NCBI GenBank assembly: GCA_002701385.1
Contig: NZVD01000095.1
Coordinates: 2,992-38,649 of the forward strand
From: Rhodopirellula sp.
Lineage (GTDB): Bacteria; Planctomycetota; Planctomycetia; Pirellulales; Pirellulaceae
DNA: 35,658 nucleotides
Direction: 5' to 3'
The notes under the pieces: model-generated
Told to the model about the DNA's origin: nothing
What the model saw: the letters and a program-made list of their open reading frames with translations, nothing else
The model's database searches: none
Position numbers and translations under genes: made by a program
Shown: piece by piece, positions 24,580-32,971 of the stretch
Position numbering within the stretch: position 1 is the stretch's first letter
How the letters are laid out: the number at the start of each line of letters is the position of its first letter

Positions 24580-25944
24580 ATGAACCAAAGCTTACTCTCA
24601 ATCCAACGTATAGATACTCGTCGCGATGATATTCGCGACGTGCTGGGAAGCTTACGCACTAAGTTGTCTCCTCAGGGAAACATTGTGAGCGAAGCCGGTC
24701 GCCAGCGTACGATTGCGGTTTTTGGCGAACCTCTTACACCGCAACAGGTAGTGGAACGTATTTGCAGTGAAGTTCAGGACGGTGGTTTAGAGGTTGTACT
24801 TAAGTACAACGAATTGCTCGATGGTGCACGTCTGACTCCTGATACGTTACGAGTTAGTGAGCAGGAACTTGAGGCAGCCCATCAGACAGCCGATCCGGAG
24901 TTCCTCGCGACCATTGGCCGCATCCGCGACAATATCATGGAATTCCAATCGGCGATTTTGCATAAGCAGGTTAGCCTGGAGCGACCGACAGGAGTAAAAC
25001 TGACACAACGCTATACGCCGATGAAACGAGCTGGCTTGTGCATCCCGGGAGGAGCGGCGGCCTATCCGTCGACCGTTCTCATGACCGCTGTTCCTGCGAT
25101 GGCTGCAGGTGTTGAAGATATCGCGATGATGGCGCCGCCCACAGACTTCGGATCCAATAACCCGGATCTGTTGGCCACGTGTTATGAGATTGGCGTTAAA
25201 GAAGTCTATCGCATGGGAGGGGCTCATGGAGTAGCTGCTTTGGCTTATGGACTGGAGAATCTCCAAGGAGTCGATATTATCGTTGGCCCCGGTAATTTGT
25301 TCGTTGCTTTAGCCAAAAAACTCGTCTACGGCCAGGTGGCGATCGATTCGATAGCAGGTCCTAGCGAAGTGGTCGTCATTGCAGATGAAACGACGCGTGC
25401 TGACTACACCGCGGCGGATTTATTGGCGCAGGCGGAGCATGCACCTGGAGCCAGCATTTTGGTGACTTGGAGTGAAGATGTGCTGGAGCAGACTGCGGCG
25501 GAATTAGAGCGACAGGTGGCAACGCTTAGCAGAGAGGATTTGACACGACAAAGCCTGGAGGATTTTGGCGCGTTGATCTTGGTAAAAGATCAGGACGAAG
25601 CAGTCGAAATTACGAATCTCATTTGCCCAGAGCACTTACACATCGCCATCGACAACCCGTATGAATTACAAGAACGGCTCACAACGGCCGGAGCCACCTT
25701 TATGGGGAATCACACTCCTGTGGCACTCGGGGATTATGTGGCCGGTCCCTCACATACGTTACCTACTGCCGGAACAGCCCGCTGGGCTTCTGGCTTAAGT
25801 TCGAACGACTTCCTGCGTTCGAGTAGCGTGCTGGAGTTTTCTCGAGACGGTATGCTGGACGTCGCTGTAGATGTTCAACGCATGGCCGACAAAGAAGGGT
25901 TAACCGCCCACCGAGCCAGTGTCGATATCCGCGTGCAGGGTTAA
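24580..25944 (+). CDS. hisD: Histidinol dehydrogenase
   Basis: A 454-residue enzyme that oxidises L-histidinol to histidine in two NAD+-dependent steps, the last reactions of the pathway. Clear family segments are IPGGAAAYPSTVLM, VYRMGGAHGVAALAYG, DIIVGPGN, AIDSIAGPSEVVVIAD, LLAQAEHAPGA (Gln and His zinc ligands), ICPEHLHI and GDYVAGPSHTLPTAGTARW (Asp and His). Length is a little above the usual 430, with a modest N-terminal extension. First of a hisD-hisC-hisB operon; hisC begins 14 bp later. No His-leader attenuator precedes it. The ribosome site is weak. Confidence 0.96.
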   Translation: MNQSLLSIQRIDTRRDDIRDVLGSLRTKLSPQGNIVSEAGRQRTIAVFGEPLTPQQVVERICSEVQDGGLEVVLKYNELLDGARLTPDTLRVSEQELEAAHQTADPEFLATIGRIRDNIMEFQSAILHKQVSLERPTGVKLTQRYTPMKRAGLCIPGGAAAYPSTVLMTAVPAMAAGVEDIAMMAPPTDFGSNNPDLLATCYEIGVKEVYRMGGAHGVAALAYGLENLQGVDIIVGPGNLFVALAKKLVYGQVAIDSIAGPSEVVVIADETTRADYTAADLLAQAEHAPGASILVTWSEDVLEQTAAELERQVATLSREDLTRQSLEDFGALILVKDQDEAVEITNLICPEHLHIAIDNPYELQERLTTAGATFMGNHTPVALGDYVAGPSHTLPTAGTARWASGLSSNDFLRSSSVLEFSRDGMLDVAVDVQRMADKEGLTAHRASVDIRVQG

Positions 25945-25958
25945 TTGGTAATAGAATT

Positions 25959-27002
25959 ATGACATTTGTACGAAACAATATTTCGCAATTGGCGGGCTAT
26001 GTACCTGGGGAGCAACCACAGGGTGGTAAGTTCATTAAACTGAACACAAATGAAAATCCCTATCCACCGTCCCTCAAAGTGGTTGAAGCAATTCAAGTCG
26101 CCGCTGAAAAGCTTGTGCGGTATCCCGATCCTGTTTCGACGGCATTCCGTTTGGCTGCCGGCGAAGCCTTGAATGTCGATCCTGATTGGATCATATGCGG
26201 TAACGGTAGTGATGATATTCTCACAGTTTTGACTCGTTCGTTTGTGGATCAGGGAGATCTGATTCGGTTGCCTAATCCCAGTTACATCCTCTATCGGACG
26301 TTGGCGGAAATTCAAGGCGCCCGATCTCAGGAAGTAGACTTCAATGACGACTGGACATTGCCAACGAGTTTTGGAGATCCCGATGAAGGACTCAAGTTAG
26401 TATTTCTTCCGAATCCAAATAGTCCGACCGGGACAGTGGTTAGCCAGGAGGAAATCTTGGCGTTGGCTGAACAGCTGCCCTGCCCGATTTTAATTGACGA
26501 AGCCTATGTGGATTTCGCTGAATTTAACTGTATCGAACTGGTTAAGCAAAACGAAAAGATCATGGTCTCTCGAACGCTCAGCAAGTCCTATGGACTGGCG
26601 GGCTTACGATTTGGGTTTTTGGTTGCTCAGCCTTCGATGATCGAGCAATTGCTCAAGGTTAAGGATTCTTATAACTGTGACGCACTGTCAATTGCCGGAG
26701 CAACGGCGGCCATTTCCGATCAGCAGTGGCTTAGAGAGAACGTCTCCAAAATCCGAGCAACTCGCGAGAGCCTGCAGTCACAATTGACACAATTGGGATT
26801 TGAGGTAATACCCTCACAAGCCAACTTTGTATGGTGCACGCATCCCGAAGCCGAAGTGAAACCTATTTATGAGTATCTCAAAGAGAACCGCATCCTAGTG
26901 CGGTACATGAGCTATCCTAACTGGAAGGAAGGCCTCCGCATCAGCGTAGGTACGGACGACCAAATTAGTGCTTGTATGAGTTTAATTCAAAGTAAGGTGT
27001 AA
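25959..27002 (+). CDS. hisC: Histidinol-phosphate aminotransferase
   Basis: A 347-residue class I/II PLP aminotransferase, converting imidazole-acetol phosphate and glutamate to histidinol phosphate. Motifs are NTNENPYPPS near the N-terminus, CGNGSDDIL, LPNPNSPTGT, IDEAYVDFAEF and SRTLSKSYGLAGLRFGF with PLP lysine K209. It may also serve phenylalanine or tyrosine transamination, as some HisC proteins do. The hisB start lies 3 bp past its stop, and the AAGGTG at the end of hisC acts as the hisB ribosome site. Confidence 0.96.
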   Translation: MTFVRNNISQLAGYVPGEQPQGGKFIKLNTNENPYPPSLKVVEAIQVAAEKLVRYPDPVSTAFRLAAGEALNVDPDWIICGNGSDDILTVLTRSFVDQGDLIRLPNPSYILYRTLAEIQGARSQEVDFNDDWTLPTSFGDPDEGLKLVFLPNPNSPTGTVVSQEEILALAEQLPCPILIDEAYVDFAEFNCIELVKQNEKIMVSRTLSKSYGLAGLRFGFLVAQPSMIEQLLKVKDSYNCDALSIAGATAAISDQQWLRENVSKIRATRESLQSQLTQLGFEVIPSQANFVWCTHPEAEVKPIYEYLKENRILVRYMSYPNWKEGLRISVGTDDQISACMSLIQSKV

Positions 27003-27005
27003 CTT

Positions 27006-27596
27006 ATGGCGCGTACGGCTGACATTGATCGTAAGACTGCCGAAACCGACATTCAACTTTCAATCAATCTTGATGGCTCTGGCCAATCGGACATTCAAAC
27101 CGGAGTTGGTTTCTTTGACCATATGCTGGAGTTGTTTGCCAAGCATGCCGTGATTGACTTGAAGGTTCGTGCCAATGGTGATTTGCACGTTGACCAGCAT
27201 CACACCGTTGAAGATACCGGAATTTGTTTAGGCCAGGCCGTGAAAGAAGCTTTGGGTGACAAGGTCGGGATTCGTCGCTATGGGCACTTTACTCTGCCCA
27301 TGGAAGAAACACTCGTCAACGTCGCGATTGATCTGAGTGGCCGCTATTACATGGTGTTTAACGCAGAATTTCCAAGTTCTAAAATCGGAGATTTCGATAG
27401 CGAATTGGTGGAAGACTTTTGGCAGGCTTTTGCCGCCAACGTGCTCGGAAACTATCACGTAAATATCCACTATGGCCGTAATAGCCATCACATCAGCGAA
27501 GGTATCTTCAAGTGCACGGCTCGTGCATTTCGAATGGCCATCGAAGCAGATCCTCGTATGGAAGGCGTCATTCCCTCGACCAAAGGGACACTATAG
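27006..27596 (+). CDS. hisB: Imidazoleglycerol-phosphate dehydratase
   Basis: A 196-residue monofunctional HisB that dehydrates imidazoleglycerol phosphate. The paired metal motifs are visible: [13 protein letters not shown] and [11 protein letters not shown] in the first half, then [13 protein letters not shown] in the second, supplying the His and Glu ligands of the dinuclear Mn site. There is no fused histidinol phosphatase, unlike E. coli HisB. It ends the three-gene his operon 19 bp before a strong terminator. Other his genes (A, F, G, H, I, E) are not in the window. Confidence 0.97.
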   Translation: MARTADIDRKTAETDIQLSINLDGSGQSDIQTGVGFFDHMLELFAKHAVIDLKVRANGDLHVDQHHTVEDTGICLGQAVKEALGDKVGIRRYGHFTLPMEETLVNVAIDLSGRYYMVFNAEFPSSKIGDFDSELVEDFWQAFAANVLGNYHVNIHYGRNSHHISEGIFKCTARAFRMAIEADPRMEGVIPSTKGTL

Positions 27597-27615
27597 AAAC
27601 GAAAACAGAATATGA

Positions 27616-27652
27616 AAAAAGAGCTGGAGGATGATTGCCTCCAGCTCTTTTT
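27616..27652. terminator. Bidirectional intrinsic terminator between hisB and the PFK gene
   Basis: A perfect 15-pair stem (27616-27630 with 27638-27652) around the loop ATGATTG, GC-rich in the centre and with A-run and T-run flanks, so it can stop transcription from both convergent sides. Confidence 0.95.
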
Positions 27653-27677
27653 ATGCGCGTCGAAACGTGGGTCGTAC

Positions 27678-28985
27678 TTAGTCGATTTCCTGTTCCAGGT
27701 ATCGAGCCAGTTGATGGAAGTCACTATCTGTTTTGATGTAACGGACCACGGTGACTAGGTTTTCGGGGTCTACCAGTTCTTCGAAGGGAACGTATCTCAG
27801 GTCAAATTGATTTTTCACACTCACCATGACCCCATTCAATCCTTCTTCAACAAGGGCCCGAAACGCTCCTACCCCCAGTTGGCTTCCAAGCATGACATCG
27901 AAGGCGGTTGGCTGTGTACAGCGAGATTCGTAACCGAGTTGTAGTCCATTGATTTTACGAGTTTTGCCGGTCGCGGCTTCGTAGGCAGCACTTAACCGTT
28001 TTGTCAGGAGTTGACAGAGGTTGATTTGGGAGATCGCGATGTGTCCGTGATCATCTCTGGGAATGCCTTCGAGATAGCTGTAGGGAAGATATTCAGCCAG
28101 ACCTTCAGCGACGACGATCACACCGAATTCTTTGCCCAACTCTTCCCGTTTAATCATCGTGCGAACGGCTCGGTCCATGAGCTTGTCCATGTTCATGATT
28201 TTGCGGATTTTTTCTTCTCCGGTGACGGGATTGGTTATCGTCTCTTCGGCAGCATAATCGCCCTTCACATCCTCGACACTGATGGCCAGACAGGCTTCGC
28301 CTGAGATGGCGGCTCCGTATGCCAGCCATCCTGCACTTCGTCCCATAGCTTCGCACAGGAAGTAGGCGCGACCGGCTGCTGCGTCAAACATCAGATTGCG
28401 GATTTCGGTCGCCAGAAAATCGACAGCTGAGAAGAAACCAAACGTAAAGTCGATTCCCATGTAATCGTTATCGATTGTCTTCGGGAGATGGACGACAGGC
28501 AGTTTCTTGGCATCGTCGCTGAGTGTGTCCTGGAAGAGCTTGAACTTGTTAGCCGTTTTGAGCGTGTCATCGCCGCCAATGGAAATGAATGCATCCACGT
28601 CTAGCGAAAGCAAAGCGTCGTAAGTTCGCTTCATGGGAGCCGTTCGTTCGGGATCGTTCAGGTGTTCCCGATCCGAAATGACTTTCCCCGGGTTGGCCCG
28701 GGCTGTCCCGATAATGATTCCCGGAGTCGTACGAGCTCGCTCCAGACAATCTTCCCCCAGAATGACATAGTCTTTGCCTTCTTCCAGCGGCGTACTTCCG
28801 TCGTATTCCTGAAGGGACGAATATCCGTGTTTGATACCGATGACTTCTGTTCCGCCACGGGTAAAGGCAATCGCAGCGGCACCAATAACCGAATTCGCTG
28901 CCGGAGCAGGTCCACCTGAGAACAGAATGGCGACACGCTTGATGGGATTGTCAGAAGTCTTAGGTCTTGCCAGAGGATCGCTCAT
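27678..28985 (-). CDS. pfp: Pyrophosphate-dependent 6-phosphofructokinase
   Basis: A 435-residue PFK family protein. The residues that set phosphoryl donor are of the PPi type: GGDD (D139-D140) in place of the ATP-type GGDG, and K169 in PKTIDND in place of PGTIDND; D172 of TIDND is the catalytic base. Other landmarks are FSGGPAPAANSVI at the N-terminus, EAMGRSAGWLAYG and LGYESRCTQPTAFD. The enzyme interconverts fructose 6-phosphate and fructose 1,6-bisphosphate with PPi and is reversible. It is a single gene ending at the shared terminator. About 218 bases upstream have no other gene. Confidence 0.95.
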   Translation of the reverse strand: MSDPLARPKTSDNPIKRVAILFSGGPAPAANSVIGAAAIAFTRGGTEVIGIKHGYSSLQEYDGSTPLEEGKDYVILGEDCLERARTTPGIIIGTARANPGKVISDREHLNDPERTAPMKRTYDALLSLDVDAFISIGGDDTLKTANKFKLFQDTLSDDAKKLPVVHLPKTIDNDYMGIDFTFGFFSAVDFLATEIRNLMFDAAAGRAYFLCEAMGRSAGWLAYGAAISGEACLAISVEDVKGDYAAEETITNPVTGEEKIRKIMNMDKLMDRAVRTMIKREELGKEFGVIVVAEGLAEYLPYSYLEGIPRDDHGHIAISQINLCQLLTKRLSAAYEAATGKTRKINGLQLGYESRCTQPTAFDVMLGSQLGVGAFRALVEEGLNGVMVSVKNQFDLRYVPFEELVDPENLVTVVRYIKTDSDFHQLARYLEQEID

Positions 28986-29203
28986 GACGCTGTGGGCTCC
29001 AAATAGTTGAACGCATAGTTGGTTGTCAGCAAACCATCAGTTTAAGCTCGTGACCTAAAATCGAAAACCACCGCAGATGAAAAACCGTTCATTGGTATGG
29101 CGCATACAACCATTTGTTGTTCAGGCGTTTTACCCAAGGAAATCAGACGGATCATTATCCGTTCTGGGCAATGCAAGAGTCTAAGAGTTGGTCCGCAGAG
29201 TTC
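28986..29203. other. Intergenic region between accC and the PFK gene
   Basis: No gene is seen. A short inverted repeat CAACcatttGTTG lies near 29107-29119. The pfp promoter should be here but has no recognisable consensus. Confidence 0.35.
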
Positions 29204-30541
29204 TTAAAATGTGCGTTCGACAAACTTGGTGTCGATTGTCCCTGCAGCAAATTCAGGGTGCGTGAGCACTTTTTTATGGAAGGAAGCAGTCGTTTCTATC
29301 CCGCCAACCTGAAGTTCCTCAAGGCATCGGAGCATTGTGGCAATTGCTTCTTCCCGAGTAGGACGGTGTACCAACAGCTTACCAATCATGGAGTCATAAT
29401 AGGGTGGCACGGTGTATCCGGCATAGACGTGTGAATCCCAGCGAACTCCCAATCCACCTGGGATAACCAGATGTTCAATTTTTCCGGGGCACGGTTGGAA
29501 ATTCTTATCGGGGTTCTCTGCGTTGATTCGACACTCGATCGCGTGTCCTTCGCAGGTGATGTCGTCCTGAGTGAACGGGAGTTTCTCGCCTGCAGCCACG
29601 ATGATCTGGTTCTTAATTAGGTCGACGCCGGTGACTAATTCTGAAACCGGATGCTCCACCTGAATCCGAGCATTAACTTCAATGAAGTAAAAGTTGTGGT
29701 CTTTATCTACGATGAATTCAACAGTGCCTGCATTGTGGTAATTGGCTTCGCGAATCATGCGGACAGCCGCGTCACAAATTGCTGTACGAACTTCAGTGGG
29801 CAGATTGGTTGCCGGGGACTCTTCGATGAGTTTTTGATGGCGACGCTGAGTGGAGCAATCCCGTTCCCATAGGTGGACGACATTGCCATGTTGATCAGCA
29901 ATCACCTGAACTTCTACGTGACGTGGATTACCAACGTACTTTTCCAGATAGATCCCGGCATTGCCGAATGCGGCGGCTGCTTCCTGTTGGGCAGCTTGAA
30001 GTGCATTTTCCAAATCGTCTTCGGTTTCTGCTACACGCATCCCTTTTCCACCCCCACCGGCGGTCGCTTTGATTAGCACAGGGAATCCGATTTCAGCGGC
30101 TACTCGTTTGGCTTCTTTGACATCTTCGATCAGGCCGTCTGAACCAGGGACGACGGGGACGTCAGCAGCCCGAGCCATTTTTCGGGCAGTGTTTTTATCT
30201 CCGAGTTTTTCCATCGATTCAGGGAGTGGCCCGATAAAGTCGATTTCACAATTACGGCAGACATCATTGAAATGTGCATTTTCGGCCAGAAATCCATAGC
30301 CAGGATGGATGGCGTCGGCGTTACCAACTTCGGCCGCGCTAATGACGCGGTCGATCTTGAGATAGCTTTCATTGGAGCGGACTCCGCCTACGCAATAGGC
30401 TTCGTCGGCGAGATCAAGGTAAGCTGCTCCCCTGTCCCCTTCACTAAAGATGGCAATCGTTTCAATGCCTAACTCTTTACAGGCTCGAATGACTCGAAGT
30501 GCAATTTCGCCTCGGTTTGCGACAAGAATACGTTTGTACAT
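29204..30541 (-). CDS. accC: Biotin carboxylase subunit of acetyl-CoA carboxylase
   Basis: A 445-residue ATP-grasp enzyme that carboxylates biotin on AccB, the first step of fatty-acid synthesis. The N-terminal domain starts [25 protein letters not shown]. The ATP loop is [13 protein letters not shown], and the substrate segments are [30 protein letters not shown] and [18 protein letters not shown] with the catalytic Glu and Arg. Length is normal. It lies 57 bp after accB in the usual accBC order; the carboxyltransferase genes accA and accD are not in the window. Confidence 0.97.
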   Translation of the reverse strand: MYKRILVANRGEIALRVIRACKELGIETIAIFSEGDRGAAYLDLADEAYCVGGVRSNESYLKIDRVISAAEVGNADAIHPGYGFLAENAHFNDVCRNCEIDFIGPLPESMEKLGDKNTARKMARAADVPVVPGSDGLIEDVKEAKRVAAEIGFPVLIKATAGGGGKGMRVAETEDDLENALQAAQQEAAAAFGNAGIYLEKYVGNPRHVEVQVIADQHGNVVHLWERDCSTQRRHQKLIEESPATNLPTEVRTAICDAAVRMIREANYHNAGTVEFIVDKDHNFYFIEVNARIQVEHPVSELVTGVDLIKNQIIVAAGEKLPFTQDDITCEGHAIECRINAENPDKNFQPCPGKIEHLVIPGGLGVRWDSHVYAGYTVPPYYDSMIGKLLVHRPTREEAIATMLRCLEELQVGGIETTASFHKKVLTHPEFAAGTIDTKFVERTF

Positions 30542-30598
30542 AGGTTGTGACGTCTGTTTTCTGAATGACGGAGTCTGTAAGTGTGAGTGAGCAGGAGC

Positions 30599-31066
30599 TT
30601 AGCCGCGTGTATCCACTTTGAACATTGGTTTTCCACAGTCCACGGGATCCTGATCATTAACCAAAATGGCAACAACTTTACCACTGACATCCGCAGAGAT
30701 TTCGTTGAAGACTTTCATCGCTTCCACGATACAAACAGTGGTATCACTGCTGATGCTGTCCCCGACTTTAATAAATGCCGGAGAATCGGGATTTGGCGAC
30801 CCGTAAAACGTGCCGACCATGGGGCTGTCGATGGTCACAATGTGATCACCTTCATCGTCAGCGGGTGCCTCATCAGCTGGAGCAGCAGGAGCGGCAGCGG
30901 CAGCAGGAGCTGGAGCGGCGGCAAGCGGTTGAACTACGCCTCCACGTGACAACCTGACTTTTTGACCGTCCTGTTCCAGATCGATTTCGGTTAAGTCATT
31001 TTCCTTCATAAAATCTACGTATTGAAGGAGACGTTCCATATCGAAGACGTTACTGGATTTCGCCAT
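30599..31066 (-). CDS. accB: Biotin carboxyl carrier protein of acetyl-CoA carboxylase
   Basis: A 155-residue AccB. Residues 1-42 are the N-terminal interaction region, 47-72 an Ala/Pro-rich flexible linker, and 78-155 the biotinyl domain with the thumb segment SPMVGTFYGSP and biotinylated K118 in VEAMKVFNEI. It carries biotin between the carboxylase and carboxyltransferase. A GAGGAAG lies upstream, though 14 bases from the ATG, longer than usual. The 179-base region before it holds inverted repeats that could be an operator. Confidence 0.96.
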   Translation of the reverse strand: MAKSSNVFDMERLLQYVDFMKENDLTEIDLEQDGQKVRLSRGGVVQPLAAAPAPAAAAAPAAPADEAPADDEGDHIVTIDSPMVGTFYGSPNPDSPAFIKVGDSISSDTTVCIVEAMKVFNEISADVSGKVVAILVNDQDPVDCGKPMFKVDTRG

Positions 31067-31090
31067 GGTACTAGTATTCTTCCTCTAATG

Positions 31091-31137
31091 AAGCAATTGA
31101 ATTCGCGATAATAAGCAATTCTAAGCATAATTGCTTA
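31091..31137. promoter_or_regulatory. Inverted repeat upstream of accB, possible operator
   Basis: A perfect 9-bp inverted repeat TAAGCAATT (31112-31120) and AATTGCTTA (31129-31137) with an 8-base spacer, plus a third copy of AAGCAATT at 31091-31098. On the minus strand a TATTAT that could be a -10 overlaps the repeat. No T-run follows, so it is not a terminator. A regulator of accBC is plausible but unproven. Confidence 0.5.
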
Positions 31138-31150
31138 AAACATCTAAGGG

Positions 31151-31173
31151 GTAACTGCTTTATTTGTAGTTAC
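31151..31173. repeat. Second small inverted repeat upstream of accB
   Basis: GTAACT at 31151-31156 and AGTTAC at 31168-31173, spacer 11, between the pepP-like gene and accB. Six pairs is weak and may be chance; it lies within 15 bases of the stronger repeat. Confidence 0.3.
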
Positions 31174-31245
31174 TATATCTCCCCTGTTTATCGGCTATTT
31201 TACGTATTGAACAAATGATTTTTCGTTGGCAATGATGAAATTATC

Positions 31246-32340
31246 TTAGAGTTCCACAATTGCATCTTCCAATTTTTTAGGGACGCTGGTTAAAACTTCG
31301 TGCCCGTCTTTAGTCACCAGAACATCATCTTCGATGCGAACCCCTCCCCATCCTGGGAGATAAATGCCGGGTTCTACAGTGACCACCATGCCCGGTTCAA
31401 GGGGAACATGTTGATTCGAGGCAAGTCTGGGGAATTCATGAATGAAAGTACCAATTCCATGTCCCAAGCTATGTCCAAAGTACTTTCCGTAGCCAGCGTT
31501 AGCGATGTGATTGCGTGCAGCAGCATCGACTTTGCTCATAATGGCACCTGGCTTTATCGCCTTAATCGCCTTGAGTTGGGCCTGAAGCACGGTGTTATAG
31601 ACCTTTTCAAATTTGGCCGTTAATTTTCCTGTGACAATCGTTCGCGTGATGTCGCTTAAGTAACGATCGTAATCGGCTCCCCAGTCAAATAAACAGAAGT
31701 TATCGTCCCCGATTCTTTGTTCGCCAGGCTGAGCGTGTGGCAGAGCAGCCTGAGGTCCGACCGCGACGATGGGGTCAAAACTGGTACCCCGACCTCCAAA
31801 TTGGCGAATTTGATGTTCCAAATTAAAGGCAATTTCTTTTTCGGTTTGCTCGGCGGTAAGTGACGCTTTGATGACTTCAAACGCCTTTTGGGCCGCTTTG
31901 ACGGCATTACGAATCGACTGAATCTCGCCTTTGTCTTTAATCTCCCGAAGCTTTTCAACGATGCTGGAAGTGGTTACTAAATTGATACTCGGCAAGGCTT
32001 CGGCCAGTGCTTCGGCCTGCCCCAGCGAGAGTGAATTTCCTTCCAGTGCGACGGATGGAACTTTGGCTTTGTTGATCAGTTTGCGACTGGCTTCTACCAT
32101 AGACTCCACAGAAGGACGAATCACAGAGTCGATATCCGGACAGTCACTTTGGATTTCAGAAATGTAGCGGAAATCACTGATGATGATGGTGTTCTTCGGA
32201 AGGACTAGCAGATAACTGGAGTCCCCGCTGAAGCCGGATAGGTAGGTGACGTTCAATTCGTCGGTCACCAACATCGCAGTGATTCCCTGTCGCTTAAGTT
32301 CGGCTCGAAGCTTTCGACGGCGTTGTGCAAATCGGCTCAT
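31246..32340 (-). CDS. M24B Xaa-Pro peptidase
   Basis: A 364-residue creatinase/pita-bread fold peptidase of the PepQ/PepP type, which removes residues before or after proline. The N-terminal third is the creatinase N domain. The C-terminal domain holds the dinuclear metal site: DWGADYDRYLSDITRT (two Asp), GHSLGHGIGTFIHE (His), VTVEPGIYLPGWGGVRIEDDV (two Glu). Length matches short cytosolic PepQ-like forms of about 360. AGGAG lies nine bases before the ATG. It is 63 bp after panD. In many bacteria a gene of this type sits before efp or accB, as here. Confidence 0.93.
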   Translation of the reverse strand: MSRFAQRRRKLRAELKRQGITAMLVTDELNVTYLSGFSGDSSYLLVLPKNTIIISDFRYISEIQSDCPDIDSVIRPSVESMVEASRKLINKAKVPSVALEGNSLSLGQAEALAEALPSINLVTTSSIVEKLREIKDKGEIQSIRNAVKAAQKAFEVIKASLTAEQTEKEIAFNLEHQIRQFGGRGTSFDPIVAVGPQAALPHAQPGEQRIGDDNFCLFDWGADYDRYLSDITRTIVTGKLTAKFEKVYNTVLQAQLKAIKAIKPGAIMSKVDAAARNHIANAGYGKYFGHSLGHGIGTFIHEFPRLASNQHVPLEPGMVVTVEPGIYLPGWGGVRIEDDVLVTKDGHEVLTSVPKKLEDAIVEL

Positions 32341-32403
32341 TTTCCATTGCTCCTTTTTAGTGTGCTGCCTAGCCCCCGAGGTAACTTCAGGGGATGATTG
32401 AGG

Positions 32404-32757
32404 TTAGCTCAATGGACGATTGTCCTGATCAACGTGGACGACGACCGGAGAATGATCCTGTTCGCCCTGACTGTCCTGATACTGAGCATAGCTACAAATA
32501 ATGACCATCTCTCCCGGCTTCATTAAATGGGCCGCGGCTCCATTGATGCAAATACGTCCAGAATTTCGTTCGGCTACGATCGCATACGTCGTTAGTCGAG
32601 TACCACTGGTAATGTTATAGATGTCGACCTGTTCGTGTTCACGAATGTCGGCTAATTCTAGCAATGCTTCATCGATCGAAACCGACCCTTCGTAATGAAG
32701 CTCGGCTTCAGTAACCGTTGCCCGATGAATTTTGCTTTTTAGTAGTGTGCGAATCAT
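32404..32757 (-). CDS. panD: Aspartate 1-decarboxylase
   Basis: A 117-residue proenzyme started at the ATG at 32757, the family start ([20 protein letters not shown]); a TTG ten codons upstream is unlikely. The self-cleavage site YEGS is present, with cleavage between G24 and S25 to form the pyruvoyl group, and K9, R54-equivalent and the NGAAAH segment are kept. It makes beta-alanine from aspartate for pantothenate and CoA. It is the first of panD-pepP-like-accBC in the minus direction, linking CoA supply with malonyl-CoA production. The ribosome site is weak. Confidence 0.94.
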   Translation of the reverse strand: MIRTLLKSKIHRATVTEAELHYEGSVSIDEALLELADIREHEQVDIYNITSGTRLTTYAIVAERNSGRICINGAAAHLMKPGEMVIICSYAQYQDSQGEQDHSPVVVHVDQDNRPLS

Positions 32758-32971
32758 GTAAGTCGAATCGTCTAAGTAGTTGGCCAACCCTGCTTTGGAT
32801 TTGGGAAGGAAGATTGAGGAGCCCGGATAATCTTAAACTTTGGCAAGCCGAGCCAGTTGTAGGCGACAAGCCCAACAATCAAACCTCTTCTGATTACCCC
32901 CCCATCTTATGAAACAATTTCAGATTTGTAGAGGAGGGGGATTTGAGTTTTGAGACTCGATTATCGGGTTG
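32758..32971. other. Intergenic region before panD
   Basis: It contains a run of seven C (32897-32903) and a G-rich run (32931-32940) that face each other over 27 bases. No T-run follows, so it is not a clear terminator. The panD promoter should be here. Confidence 0.35.

Noticed and set aside
32897-32940. C-run and G-run that could form a hairpin terminator after the symporter gene
   Set aside because: Loop of about 27 bases, poor alignment of the arms and no T-run on the minus strand.
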